From contig NZ_VJXX01000001.1 in the NCBI RefSeq assembly GCF_009377195.2, positions 868,001 to 932,000 of the forward strand: 64,000 nt of DNA. The letters are read 5' to 3'. How positions within the stretch are numbered: position 1 is the stretch's first letter; each line of letters starts with the position of its first letter. Under the pieces are notes generated by a model, which saw only the letters and a program-made list of their open reading frames with translations, searched no databases and was not told where the DNA came from. The position numbers were made by a program, and so were the translations under genes. The DNA is from Arthrobacter bussei (lineage in GTDB: Bacteria > Actinomycetota > Actinomycetes > Actinomycetales > Micrococcaceae). Of this stretch, positions 15,142 to 24,282 are shown one piece after another.

Positions 15142-16814
15142 AGCTCCACCGCTCCGGTGGAGATGGGCAGCCTGATGACGAGGGTGAGGCCGCCGCCCGG
15201 TGTCTGTTCGGCGTCGAGCATCCCGCCCATGACCTCCGTGAATCCCTTGGCGACCGCGAGGCCCAGCCCCACGCCGGCGCCGGACGGGGCGTCGTCGAGC
15301 CGCTGGAACGGCCGGAACATGGCCTCCAGGTCGCCGCGCGACACCCCGCGCCCGTGGTCGATCACGCGCAGTTCACCGGCCGGGAAGCCGTTGACGAGGG
15401 CGCGGCCGGTACCACCCGCGGAAGCGGTGATCTCGACGGCGGAGCCCGGTGCGTACTTCACGGCGTTCTCGACGATGTTCGCGACGACACGCTCGAGCAG
15501 TCCCGGGTCCGCGTCGACGGCCGGCAGGTTCGGCGGGATGGCCACGTACACGCGGTCCCCCGGCACGTTGGCAAGCGCGGGGCCGACGACGTCGGTCCAC
15601 CTGAGCGGGCGCAGGTGCGGGTTGACGGCGTCGCCGCTGATGCGCGACATGTCCAGCAGGTTGTTCACGAGGGCGTCCAGGCGGTCCGAGTAGTCCTCGA
15701 TGGTGGCGAGCAGCTCGTCCTCGTCCTCCTGCGAGAAGGTGACGTCCGCGCGCCGGAGGCTGCTGACGGCCAGTTTGATCCCGGCCAGCGGCGTGCGGAG
15801 ATCGTGCGAGACGGATCTGAGGATGGCGGTGCGCATGACGTTGCCCTCGACCAGCCTCCGGTTGGTCCGCGTGCTGGCGAGGAGTTCCTGGCGCTGCAGC
15901 AGGGCGCGGAGCTGCCCCGCGAAGGCGCGCAGGAGCCCCCGCTCCCGGGCGGAGAGGGTGGTGCCGAAGAGAGCCAGCGAGACGTCGTCGCCCACCTGCT
16001 CTACGGCGGTCGCCGCACCGATCGGCCAGGGATCGGCGGGTCCGGCGGGAGTCCGCCGGACCGCCCGGTCCTGACGGTCCTCACGGTCCTCACGGTCCTC
16101 ACGGTCCTCACGGTCCTCACGGTCCTCACGGTCCTCACGGTCCTGACGGCGGACCGGCTCACCCGCGGCGCTGCCGTCCGGCCCGGGCCGGACGGCCAGA
16201 GCCCTGCGCTCCATCCCGGTCCTCTGGTCGTACCCCTGCCCCGCCGACCCACCGTTTACCGACCCACCGTGTACGGTTCCCCCGTCCGCCGACCCACCCT
16301 CCGATGCACCGGCGAACAGGGCGACGGCGTCGGCGTCGAACTGCGCCTGCACGTGGCGGAGGAAACCCTGCAGCGTGTCCTCCTCCGCGAGCGCTCCCCG
16401 CGCGAGGTCACCGAGCAACGCGGCTTCCTGCTGCGCCATGGCCGCTTCTCGGGAACGCCGTGCGGACAGTCCGACGACGAGGGACACCGTCACTGCCACC
16501 GCGATGAAGATCAGCACCGTGGCGACGTTCTCGGCCTCGGAGATCTCGAGGGAGCCGAACGGCTCGGTCGAGGTGTAGTTCAGGATGATGCTGCTCCAGA
16601 GGGCGACGAGCAGAGCCGGCCACAATCCGCCGATCAGCGCGACCGCGATGACGCCTGCGATCTGGAACAGGACGTCGACGGCGAGCAGGGAGCCGCCCAC
16701 CGAGAAGACGGCCAGTTCCAGCAGCGGCGGGAGGACGAGCGCGATCGCGCATCCGGCGGCGACGCGCGCGCGGCCCACGGGGGCCACGAGGGTCCGCCGC
16801 GCTGCGGGCACCAT
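15138..16814 (-). CDS. KdpD-like sensor histidine kinase lacking the N-terminal KdpD/USP half
   Basis: A 558-residue membrane kinase. DUF4118 with about four helices occupies residues ~15-105, followed by a GAF-like region (~130-290). HisKA follows with SVSHDLRTPL as phospho-accepting His motif, then the HATPase domain (NIVENAVKYAP, then DHGRGV, then GVGLGLAVAKG). Full KdpD has ~850 residues with KdpD and UspA domains in front; here they are absent and the preceding gene ends at the start codon (TGATG). The GAF-like region contains a Gly/Ser-rich stretch and a charged repeat of tandem EDR units. The regulator gene follows with a 4-base overlap. Confidence 0.88.
   Translation of the reverse strand: MVPAARRTLVAPVGRARVAAGCAIALVLPPLLELAVFSVGGSLLAVDVLFQIAGVIAVALIGGLWPALLVALWSSIILNYTSTEPFGSLEISEAENVATVLIFIAVAVTVSLVVGLSARRSREAAMAQQEAALLGDLARGALAEEDTLQGFLRHVQAQFDADAVALFAGASEGGSADGGTVHGGSVNGGSAGQGYDQRTGMERRALAVRPGPDGSAAGEPVRRQDREDREDREDREDREDREDREDRQDRAVRRTPAGPADPWPIGAATAVEQVGDDVSLALFGTTLSARERGLLRAFAGQLRALLQRQELLASTRTNRRLVEGNVMRTAILRSVSHDLRTPLAGIKLAVSSLRRADVTFSQEDEDELLATIEDYSDRLDALVNNLLDMSRISGDAVNPHLRPLRWTDVVGPALANVPGDRVYVAIPPNLPAVDADPGLLERVVANIVENAVKYAPGSAVEITASAGGTGRALVNGFPAGELRVIDHGRGVSRGDLEAMFRPFQRLDDAPSGAGVGLGLAVAKGFTEVMGGMLDAEQTPGGGLTLVIRLPISTGAVEL
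16066..16146. repeat. 9-bp tandem repeat inside the sensor kinase gene
   Basis: Seven perfect copies of CGGTCCTCA (16075-16137) are flanked on each side by one CGGTCCTGA variant. On the coding strand they encode QDR, seven EDR and QDR. The unit is a multiple of three, so copy-number change would lengthen or shorten the protein without breaking the frame. Confidence 0.95.
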
Positions 16815-18250
16815 CAGCGGCGGCGGGTGCCGGGCTCGACGCCGTCGTACGCGCCGTCCTGGCGTGCGTCGTCCGGCGCGACGTCCCCGTGCGCGTGGTG
16901 ACGCGCGGTGTCCTCGGGGAGGGGGTCGTCCGGGCGTGCGTACTCCGACACGACGTCCTCCCCGCCGGTGCCTCCCCCGTCCGCGCCGGCTCCCGGCGCG
17001 GCCCGTCCCGCGGTGGACAGGGGTGCTGGGATGCGCGAGAGCAGCACCCAGAACACGGTCGTGGCCAGGGCGCAGACCACGCCGGCGCTGGAGGCCACCA
17101 GCCAGCCGGTCGTCAGCTGCGAGTTGAGGTCCACGGCGCCGAACAGCAGGCCGATGGTCTTGGGCGAGTAGATGAACACCACGAGGGTGGAGACGAAGAG
17201 GACGGCCGCCGTCGTCCGGTAGGCCTTCAGCTCCGCGGGGAGGCCGGCAGCCTGGCCCGCGAGGACGGCGAGGACCACGACGATCCAGACCCAGTGGTGG
17301 GACCAGGAGATCGGTGAGATCAGCAGCATGAGCAGCGCCGTCATGGCCATCGGCAGGAAACGGTCCCCGCGCTGCTTCGCTGTGCGGATGACGTACGTGG
17401 TCCCCGCGACGAGGAGCAGGGAGATGATGAGCCACGGGACGGTCGACGGGAAATCTGGCCCCATCACGTGCAGGATGGCGCCACGGATCGACAGGTTGTC
17501 CACATATCCTTCGCCGCCGATGCGCCCCGTATCGCGCAGCATCTGCAGCCAGTAGGTCGCCGACTCGGCGGGCAGCAGGAGGAAACCGAGGGCGATGGTC
17601 CCGAAGAAGCCCGCGGCCATGGTGAACAGCTGCTTCCACTCGCCGCGTGCCAGGAAGTAGAGGCCGAAGACGAGCGGGGTGAGCTTGATGCCCGCCGCGA
17701 TCCCCGTGAGCAGGCCCGTGGGCAGGCGGCGGTGCGGTCCGGACAGGAGATCGGCCGCGATCATCGCGAACAGCAGGATGTTCACCTGGGAGAAGGCCAT
17801 CGTCTCGCGCCACGGCCCCAGCAGGCACACGAGCCCGGTCCCGGCGATCGCGAGGGGCAGGGCGGACGGATGGCCGACCACGGCGCGCACCGACCGGAAG
17901 CCGCCGAGGTACCGGGTGATGAGGAACGAGGTAGCGGCGGCGATCAAGACCGACAATCCCACGAAGAGCACGGCCCCGGTCTCGGCGCTCACGAGCGTCA
18001 GCGCCGTGAAGGCGAGCGCCGCGAACGGCGGATAGGTGAAGAGGAGCGAGCCCTCTCCCTCCCCGAAGGACCGCGTGTAGAGGGAGCCGTCGCCGTCGAC
18101 CACGGACTGGCCACCCATCCGGTAGACGCGGTAGTCGAGGCCGATGAAGTCGGCCCAGGCGTACGCCCACGTCGCCAGCGCGGCAGCCACGACGAGGGCG
18201 GCGACGACGCCGAGCACCCGCCGGGTCGCCGGGACAGTGCGCTGGCTCAT
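16814..18250 (-). CDS. GT87/DUF2029 polyprenol-phosphate-mannose mannosyltransferase-like membrane protein
   Basis: A 478-residue integral membrane protein with about ten to twelve hydrophobic helices and a long hydrophilic C-terminal tail (last ~70 residues, Gly/Pro/Asp/His-rich). The first extracellular loop contains GLDYRVYRMGGQSVVDGDGSLY, in the position of the acidic active-site motif of GT-C enzymes. Landmarks such as SLLFTYPPFAAL and GIKLTPLVFGLYFLARGEWK are typical of the mycobacterial alpha-mannosyltransferase (PimE-like) family. It probably adds mannose to a cell-envelope glycolipid outside the membrane. ATG 18250 has GGAAGG upstream. Its stop overlaps the kinase start, so enzyme and two-component genes form one transcript. 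Confidence 0.85.
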   Translation of the reverse strand: MSQRTVPATRRVLGVVAALVVAAALATWAYAWADFIGLDYRVYRMGGQSVVDGDGSLYTRSFGEGEGSLLFTYPPFAALAFTALTLVSAETGAVLFVGLSVLIAAATSFLITRYLGGFRSVRAVVGHPSALPLAIAGTGLVCLLGPWRETMAFSQVNILLFAMIAADLLSGPHRRLPTGLLTGIAAGIKLTPLVFGLYFLARGEWKQLFTMAAGFFGTIALGFLLLPAESATYWLQMLRDTGRIGGEGYVDNLSIRGAILHVMGPDFPSTVPWLIISLLLVAGTTYVIRTAKQRGDRFLPMAMTALLMLLISPISWSHHWVWIVVVLAVLAGQAAGLPAELKAYRTTAAVLFVSTLVVFIYSPKTIGLLFGAVDLNSQLTTGWLVASSAGVVCALATTVFWVLLSRIPAPLSTAGRAAPGAGADGGGTGGEDVVSEYARPDDPLPEDTARHHAHGDVAPDDARQDGAYDGVEPGTRRR

Positions 18251-18398
18251 GCGTGCCTTCCGAAGGACGGGGATGGAGCCGGGCACCGCGGATTCGGCGG
18301 GCAACGGCTCATCCAGTGTAGGCACGCCCCCTCGGGAAGCTGCTCCCGTGCGGATATGGTGGAAATCACCCCTCCCGCTGCGAAAGGTCCATCCACCG

Positions 18399-19583
18399 AT
18401 GTCCTCCCCCCAGATCGTCGCCATCACGAACGCCCACGTCGTCCCGATCGACGGCGAGCCGTTCGACGGCACCGTCGTCGTCGAGGACGGGCGGATCTCC
18501 GCGCTCGGCGCTTCCGCGACCGTGCCCGACGGCGCCGTCGTCGTCGATGCCGCCGGCAAGTGGCTGCTGCCCGGTTTCGTCGACGCCCACGTGCACCTCG
18601 GGACGCACGAGGAGGGTGAGGGCGTCGCCGGTGACGACACGAACGAGATGACGGACCCGAACACCGCCGGTGTCCGCGCGATCGACGCCATCAACCCCTT
18701 CGATCCCGGATTCGACGACGCGCTCGCGGGCGGCGTGACCACGGTCAATGTGAACCCCGGCTCGGGCAACCCGATCGGCGGCCTCGCCGTCGCCCTCCAC
18801 ACGCACGGGCGCTACCTCGAGGAGATGGTGCTGCGCTCCCCCAGCGGCCTGAAGTCCGCCCTCGGGGAGAACCCGAAGCGGGTCTACGGCGCCAAGGGGA
18901 AGACGCCGTCCACGCGCCTCGGCACCGCCCTGGTGATCCGCGAGGCCTTCATGAAGGCCCAGAACTACATGGGCAAGGCCGACGAGAACGCCCGCGATCC
19001 GCACATGGAGGCCCTGGCCATGGTGCTCCGCCGCGAGATCCCGTGGCGTCAGCACGCTCACCGTGCCGACGACATCGCGACAGCGATCCGCATCGCCGAC
19101 GAGTTCGGCTACGATCTCGTGCTGGACCACGGCACCGAGGCCCACCTGCTCGGGGACGTCCTCGCGGAGCGGGGCACCCCTGTCCTGATCGGCCCCCTCT
19201 TCACCACCAAGTCCAAGGTGGAGCTCCGCGGCCGCTCGATCGCGAACCCGGGCAAACTGGCGAGGGCCGGCGTCGAGATCTCCATCATCACCGACCACCC
19301 GGTCATCCCGATCAACTTCCTGGTGCACCAGGCCACCCTGGCCATCAAGGAGGGGCTGGACCGGGAGACCGCGCTGCGGTCGATCACCATCAACCCCGCG
19401 AAGGTCCTCGGACTCGCCGACCGCCTCGGCTCGCTCGCCGTCGGGAAGGACGCGGACCTCGTCCTGTGGAGCGGCGATCCCCTCGACGTCATGCAGCGCG
19501 CACTGCAGGTCTGGATCGGCGGCACGGAGGTCTACTCCTACGACACCGAGACGCACAGCGCCACCGTTGCCCCGCGCGTCTAA
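18399..19583 (+). CDS. Amidohydrolase family metal-dependent hydrolase
   Basis: A 394-residue TIM-barrel hydrolase of the imidazolonepropionase-like amidohydrolase group. The metal ligands are in DAHVHLG (His64 and His66), a further HAHRADD motif near residue 227, DHGTEAHLL near 250 and ITDHPV near 300 (catalytic-type Asp). The N- and C-terminal strands (VAITNAHVV, KDADLVLWSGDPLD) form the composite beta-sandwich. Family members cleave amide or cyclic amide bonds; substrate unknown. ATG 18399 with AAAGG upstream. It is followed directly by a small membrane-protein gene, which may overlap it. Confidence 0.9.
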   Translation: MSSPQIVAITNAHVVPIDGEPFDGTVVVEDGRISALGASATVPDGAVVVDAAGKWLLPGFVDAHVHLGTHEEGEGVAGDDTNEMTDPNTAGVRAIDAINPFDPGFDDALAGGVTTVNVNPGSGNPIGGLAVALHTHGRYLEEMVLRSPSGLKSALGENPKRVYGAKGKTPSTRLGTALVIREAFMKAQNYMGKADENARDPHMEALAMVLRREIPWRQHAHRADDIATAIRIADEFGYDLVLDHGTEAHLLGDVLAERGTPVLIGPLFTTKSKVELRGRSIANPGKLARAGVEISIITDHPVIPINFLVHQATLAIKEGLDRETALRSITINPAKVLGLADRLGSLAVGKDADLVLWSGDPLDVMQRALQVWIGGTEVYSYDTETHSATVAPRV

Positions 19584-20010
19584 GCCGTCGTCGGTGGCCG
19601 CTCCCCTGCCGCCGAGGCCCTTCACGCTGCGGGCGGCGATCATCCTGTGGCTCGTGATCTCGGTGCTCCTCGCCGTCGCGTCCGGCTCGTTCATCGCGTC
19701 CGCGGTGATGGAGGACTCGGACCGCGCTGGCTTCATCGGGCTCGGCACGCTGTTCGGGGCGCTCGCCGTCCTGCAGCTGATCCTCCTGCTCCCGCTGCGG
19801 CGGGGCAGGAGGGGCGGGCGTGAGCTGCTCTCCACGATCGGCATCATCGTCGGGGTCCCCATCATCGTGCGGGGCACGCCGGGGCTGTCCCTGGTCGCGG
19901 TGGCCATGCTCGTCGCGGTGCTGCTCATGTGGCTGCCGCAGAGCAGCGACTACTTCCAGCTGACGCAGCCGAAGGCGAAGAAACGGTTCAGGCTGCCGGG
20001 TTCGCGCTAG
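19567..20010 (+). CDS. Four-helix membrane protein, unknown function
   Basis: A 147-residue protein with hydrophobic segments at about residues 20-45, 52-75, 88-104 and 107-121, a basic loop RRGRRGGR and a basic C-terminus (PKAKKRFRLPGSR). I do not recognise the family. The longest frame starts at a TTG inside the amidohydrolase gene; a GTG at 19594 (VAAPLPPRPF) gives no overlap and may be the real start, but neither has a convincing ribosome site. Probably co-transcribed with the amidohydrolase. Confidence 0.7.
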   Translation: MPRASKPSSVAAPLPPRPFTLRAAIILWLVISVLLAVASGSFIASAVMEDSDRAGFIGLGTLFGALAVLQLILLLPLRRGRRGGRELLSTIGIIVGVPIIVRGTPGLSLVAVAMLVAVLLMWLPQSSDYFQLTQPKAKKRFRLPGSR

Positions 20011-20180
20011 GTTCTGCCGGGCACGCGACGCTCTCCGCGGCTTCGTGCGCGCGCTTCAACCGACCCGGCGCGCATCGGGTCGCGACACGCCGCCGATCAG
20101 CATCGCCGCGGGCCAATGACGTGCACGACGCCGCAGCCCGTCGCCGAGTCCGCCTCCGAGCCGGCGGATCCCGAGCACAC

Positions 20181-20210
20181 GAAGGGCCCCTCCGATCGGA
20201 GGGGCCCTTC
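20181..20210. terminator. Perfect 30-base palindrome, bidirectional terminator
   Basis: GAAGGGCCCCTCCGA followed by its exact reverse complement, between the convergent membrane-protein gene and metB. The A- and T-containing ends favour a terminator usable from both sides. Confidence 0.8.
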
Positions 20211-20224
20211 ACGTGCAGCAGCTG

Positions 20225-21388
20225 TCAGCGGAGCGCCGCGATGGCCTGCTCGAGGTCGCCGATGAGGTCCTCGATGTCCTCGATGCCGACGGACAGGCGG
20301 ATCAGGTTCTCGGGCACGGCGAGCTCGGTGCCCTTGACGGAGGCGTGCGTCATGTCCGACGGGTAGTTCATGAGCGACTCGATGCCACCCAGGGACTCCG
20401 CGAGGATGAAGACGCTCGTGTTCTCCGCAACCTTCTTCGCAGCCTCCGCACCACCTCTGAACGTCACGGAGATCATGCCGCCGAAGTCCTTCATCTGCGC
20501 CGCGGCGAGGTCGTGGCCGGGGTGCTCGGGCAGGCCCGGGTAGTACACGCGCTCCACCTCGTCCTGCTCCTGCAGCCAGCGGGCGATCGCCAGGGCATTC
20601 GAGGAATGCCGGTCCATGCGCACGCCCAGGGTCTTGAGTCCCCGCGTCGTCAGCCAGGCCTCCATCGGCGCCGACACGGCTCCGACGGCGAACTGGACGA
20701 AGCCGATCTTCTCCGCCAGCCCGTCGTCGTCGACGACGACGGCACCGCCACTGGCATCGGAGTGACCGCCGATGTACTTGGTGGTCGAGTGCACGACGAC
20801 GTCCGCACCGAAGGTCAGCGGCTGCTGCAGGTAGGGCGACGCGAAGGTGTTGTCGACGACGAGCAGGGCCCCGGCGTCGTGGGCGAGCTGCGCGGTCGCC
20901 GCGATGTCGGTGATCTTCATCATCGGGTTCGACGGCGTCTCGACCCACACCATCCTGGTGTTGTTCGCGCTGATGGCCGCCTGCACGGCGTCGGTGTCCG
21001 CCATGTCGACGGCGGAGTTGGTGATGCCCCACTGGGACAGGACGCGGTCGATCAGGCGGTAGGTCCCGCCGTAGGCGTCGTTCCCGAGGACGATGTGGTC
21101 GCCCGGACGGAGCGCAGCACGGATCAGCGCATCCTCGGCGGCAAGGCCGGACGAGAAACTGAAGGCGTGCTTCCCGCCCTCGAGCGCGGCGATCTGCACC
21201 TGCAGCGCGTCACGCGTGGGGTTGCCGCCGCGGCCGTACTCGTAGCCGTTGCGCAGCCGGCCGATGCCGTCCTGCGCGAAGGTGGTGGTCTGGTACAGCG
21301 GCGGGATCACCGCTCCCGTGATGGGGTCGGGGGTCTGGCCCGCGTGGACGGCTCGGGTGTTGAAACCCTGGGCGTCAGAGTGCGTCAC
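20225..21388 (-). CDS. metB: Cystathionine gamma-synthase / gamma-lyase (PLP)
   Basis: A 387-residue PLP enzyme of the Cys/Met metabolism family. The lysine for the Schiff base is Lys204 in HSTTKYIGGHSD. Other landmarks are YEYGRGGNPTRDALQ, FSSGLAAEDA and DNTFASPYLQ. Sequence alone does not separate the synthase (MetB) from the lyase. Its position 27 bases behind a cystathionine beta-synthase gene favours the reverse transsulfuration direction, homocysteine to cysteine, so lyase activity is likely. Same transcript as cbs; a strong palindrome terminates it. Confidence 0.9.
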   Translation of the reverse strand: MTHSDAQGFNTRAVHAGQTPDPITGAVIPPLYQTTTFAQDGIGRLRNGYEYGRGGNPTRDALQVQIAALEGGKHAFSFSSGLAAEDALIRAALRPGDHIVLGNDAYGGTYRLIDRVLSQWGITNSAVDMADTDAVQAAISANNTRMVWVETPSNPMMKITDIAATAQLAHDAGALLVVDNTFASPYLQQPLTFGADVVVHSTTKYIGGHSDASGGAVVVDDDGLAEKIGFVQFAVGAVSAPMEAWLTTRGLKTLGVRMDRHSSNALAIARWLQEQDEVERVYYPGLPEHPGHDLAAAQMKDFGGMISVTFRGGAEAAKKVAENTSVFILAESLGGIESLMNYPSDMTHASVKGTELAVPENLIRLSVGIEDIEDLIGDLEQAIAALR

Positions 21389-21415
21389 GATGCTCCTGCG
21401 AATGGTGGGGGGTGA

Positions 21416-22792
21416 TTACTTGCTCATATAGGTCAGCAAGTCGTGGCGCGTAAGAATTCCCACCGGGGACCCGACGAACGTCACCATCAGCGTGTCGCTG
21501 TCCTGGAGCCGCTCACGCGCTGTCCCGATGGATTCGAGCGACCCGATGAGGGGCAGCTTCGCGTCCATGTGCTCGGAGATCTTGTCGGTGAGCTTGGCCT
21601 CGCCGTGGAAGATCTTGGCCGTCAGGGAGCGTTCGTCCACGGACCCGAGCACCTCGCCCATCTTGACCGGCGGTTCCTGGGAGAGCACGGGGATGCTGGA
21701 CACGCCGTACTCGTCCATGATCGAGATGACATCGCGCACCGTCTCGGTGGGGTGCGTGTGCACGAGGTCCGGCAGGGAGCCCGACTTCGAGCGGAGCACC
21801 TCGCCCACGCTGGCGTCGTCGCCACTGTCCATGAAGCCGTAGGACTTCATCCAGTCGTCGTTGAAGATCTTGCCGAGGTAGCCGCGGCCGCCGTCGGGCA
21901 GGAGGACGACGACGACGTCGTCGGCCGTGAGGGTGCGCGCGACGCGTAGCGCCGCGACGACGGCCATGCCGCACGAGCCGCCGACGAGCAGGCCCTCCTC
22001 GCGGGCGAGGCGGCGGGTCATCTCGAAGCTCTCGGCGTCCGTCACGGCGAGGATCTCGTCGGGGACGGTCGGGTCGTAGGAGCCCGGCCACATGTCCTCG
22101 CCGACGCCCTCGACGAAGTAGGGGCGGCCCGTACCACCGGAGTAGATGGAGCCGTCGGGATCCGCACCGATGATGCGGACGGGGCCGGACGCGCGGTCGG
22201 CGGAGACCTCCTTGAGGTACCGTCCGGTGCCGGTGATGGTGCCGCCCGTGCCGACGCCGGTCACGAAGTGCGTGAGCCTGCCCTCGGTGTCGTCCCAGAT
22301 CTCGGGGCCGGTGGTCTCGTAGTGGCTCAGGGGCCCGTTCTGGTTGGAGAACTGGTCGGGCTTGTAGGCGCCCGGGATCTCGCGGACCAGGCGGTCGGAG
22401 ACGCCGTAGTACGACTGGGGGCTGTCCGGTGCGACGGCGGTCGGCGTGACGACGACCTCGGCGCCGTAGGCCTTCAGGACGTTGCGCTTGTCCTCCCCCA
22501 CCTTGTCCGGCACCACGAACACGCACTTGTAGCCGCGCTGCTGCGCGACGAGGGCGAGACCGACGCCGGTGTTGCCGGAGGTCGGTTCGACGATGGTGCC
22601 ACCGGGCTTGATCTTGCCCTCGGCCTCGGCCGCGTCGATGATCTTCGCCGCGATGCGGTCCTTCACCGATCCGCCCGGGTTGAGGTACTCGACCTTTGCG
22701 AGGACGGTGGCTGCGATGCCGTCGGTGACGGAGTTGAGCCTGACCAGCGGGGTGTTGCCGATCAGCTCGACGATGGAATTGGCGTACTTCAT
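21416..22792 (-). CDS. cbs: Cystathionine beta-synthase with C-terminal CBS-domain pair
   Basis: A 458-residue fold-type II PLP enzyme that joins serine and homocysteine. The N-terminal catalytic domain shows NPGGSVKDR (Lys44 as PLP lysine), EPTSGNTGVG (phosphate/substrate loop) and VGTGGTITGTGRYLKE. Two CBS motifs follow (about residues 340-458: VRDVISIMDEYGVSSIPVLS and LMVTFVGSPVGILTRHDLL), the usual regulatory module. TAGCGT lies seven bases before the ATG, with no ribosome site, suggesting a leaderless cbs-metB message. Confidence 0.93.
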   Translation of the reverse strand: MKYANSIVELIGNTPLVRLNSVTDGIAATVLAKVEYLNPGGSVKDRIAAKIIDAAEAEGKIKPGGTIVEPTSGNTGVGLALVAQQRGYKCVFVVPDKVGEDKRNVLKAYGAEVVVTPTAVAPDSPQSYYGVSDRLVREIPGAYKPDQFSNQNGPLSHYETTGPEIWDDTEGRLTHFVTGVGTGGTITGTGRYLKEVSADRASGPVRIIGADPDGSIYSGGTGRPYFVEGVGEDMWPGSYDPTVPDEILAVTDAESFEMTRRLAREEGLLVGGSCGMAVVAALRVARTLTADDVVVVLLPDGGRGYLGKIFNDDWMKSYGFMDSGDDASVGEVLRSKSGSLPDLVHTHPTETVRDVISIMDEYGVSSIPVLSQEPPVKMGEVLGSVDERSLTAKIFHGEAKLTDKISEHMDAKLPLIGSLESIGTARERLQDSDTLMVTFVGSPVGILTRHDLLTYMSK

Positions 22793-22799
22793 GACGACA

Positions 22800-22805
22800 A
22801 CGCTA
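22800..22805 (-). promoter_or_regulatory. -10 box of a probable leaderless promoter for cbs-metB
   Basis: TAGCGT on the minus strand, seven bases before ATG 22792. Confidence 0.5.
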
Positions 22806-22987
22806 CCGGCTGCGGGGGCGAACCTCCGCGCCCCGGTTACGCCACGGGACGTTCCCGTGACGCGCGCCCGGCCCGCGTCGGCGCCCCGGCCGCGACGGCA
22901 GGGGCGCAGGTCGGCGGACGGCGCCGGTCACGCAGGGCTCGCGGCCGACGCCGCGTGGCATACTTTCCGGCGGAACGGAGCCAATCC

Positions 22988-24145
22988 TTGAACCTACGCA
23001 GTGCCTCCCGCGCGATCCTGCCCGGCCTCGCCGTCCTGTGTATCGTCACCGGCCTGCTGCCGGGGGCCGAGCTCTCCGAGCTGTGGGCCCGGATCTGGCC
23101 GATCCTGCTGTTCGTGGCCGCCATGACGGTGGTGACGGACCTGCTGTTCTCCGCCGGCGTCTTCGAGCGGGTCATCGCCGCCGCGGCGGGTCTCGCGCGT
23201 GGCCGGACGCTCGCGCTGTGGCTTGTGACCGTCCTGCTCGCCGTCGTGTGCACCGTGTTCTTCTCCCTGGACACGACGGCGGTGCTGCTCACGCCGCTCG
23301 TCGTCCTCCTCGCCCGGCGTGCCGGACTGCCTCCGCTCCCCTTCGCCGTGACGATCGTGTGGCTCGCCAACACGGCGTCCCTGCTCCTGCCCGTGTCCAA
23401 CCTGACGAACCTGCTGGTGCAGGAGCGCCTCGGGCTGAGTCCGGCGGCCTTCGCCGGCCTGGTGTGGGGCCCGGCCATCGTCGGTGTCGTGGTTCCCTGC
23501 GCGGTCCTCCTCCTGATCTTCCGGCGCGATCTCGTCGGGCGCTTCACCCCGGCGCCGGCCCGGGCCGCGGAGGATCCGGTGCTGCTGCGTACGGGGTACG
23601 CCGTCCTCGCCGTCCTCCTGCCGGCCCTCGTCAGCGGCGTGCCGGTGGCCCTGAGCGCGACCGTCGCCGCCGCCGTCCTGACCGTCCTGTTCGCGGTGCG
23701 ACGGCGGGACACCCTCACGTTCCGGTTGATTCCGGTGAATCCACTCCTCCTCGCGCTCAGCCTCTTCGTCCTGGTCACCACCGCGCACGCGCAGGGGCTC
23801 GACGCCTTTCTCGCGCCGGCCGCCGGTGACGGCGAGGGCTTCGTGGACCTGCTGCAACTCGCCGCGGTGGGTGCCGGTGGCGCCAACGCGGTCAACAACC
23901 TGCCCGCCTACCTGGCGCTCGAGCCGTCCGGGACGACGCCGCTCCGCCTGGCCGCGCTCCTGATCGGAGTCAACCTCGGACCACTCGTCACGCCCTGGGG
24001 TTCCCTCGCGACGCTGCTGTGGGCCGAGCGGCTCCGGTCGCTGGGCGTCACCGTCCGCTGGGTACCCTTCGCCGTCGCCGGCCTGCTGGTGACCGCACTG
24101 CTGCTGCCCGCCGCCGTCGCCGTCCTGTCCTGGCTGGGCACCTGA
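22988..24145 (+). CDS. ArsB/SLC13-type ion transporter superfamily membrane protein
   Basis: A 385-residue carrier with about ten hydrophobic helices, in two similar halves. Diagnostic stretches are FFSLDTTAVLLTPLVVLLARRAG, VWLANTASLLLPVSNLTNLLV and, in the second half, GGANAVNNLPAYLAL with GVNLGPLVTPWGSLATLLW; these are the re-entrant-loop motifs of the ArsB/NhaD-like group. Substrate may be arsenite, a sodium/proton couple or a dicarboxylate; no ars regulator is adjacent. The start is a TTG with ACGGAG seven bases upstream. Confidence 0.85.
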   Translation: MNLRSASRAILPGLAVLCIVTGLLPGAELSELWARIWPILLFVAAMTVVTDLLFSAGVFERVIAAAAGLARGRTLALWLVTVLLAVVCTVFFSLDTTAVLLTPLVVLLARRAGLPPLPFAVTIVWLANTASLLLPVSNLTNLLVQERLGLSPAAFAGLVWGPAIVGVVVPCAVLLLIFRRDLVGRFTPAPARAAEDPVLLRTGYAVLAVLLPALVSGVPVALSATVAAAVLTVLFAVRRRDTLTFRLIPVNPLLLALSLFVLVTTAHAQGLDAFLAPAAGDGEGFVDLLQLAAVGAGGANAVNNLPAYLALEPSGTTPLRLAALLIGVNLGPLVTPWGSLATLLWAERLRSLGVTVRWVPFAVAGLLVTALLLPAAVAVLSWLGT

Positions 24146-24282
24146 CGCCCGCCCTGGGCTTGTTCCCCCGCGGACCCCGAAGTGTCCGGACCCGCGTCAA
24201 GGCCTCGCGGACCTGCCGGACCTGCGTCCTCCCGTGCGCCTAGGCTGGACGGTAAGCACCCTGCCGACGAGGAGCACGAACC

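Noticed and set aside
16066-16146. CRISPR-like array
   Set aside because: The repeats are adjacent 9-mers without spacers and are in frame inside a coding gene.
15138-18170. Single 1010-codon frame joining transporter-like shadow and kinase
   Set aside because: The first ~450 codons are an out-of-frame Arg/Pro-rich reading of the GT87 gene; the kinase starts at 16814 where the upstream gene ends.
20181-20210. Recombination or attachment site
   Set aside because: The palindrome lies exactly between convergent gene ends and behaves as a bidirectional terminator, as do several similar ones here.
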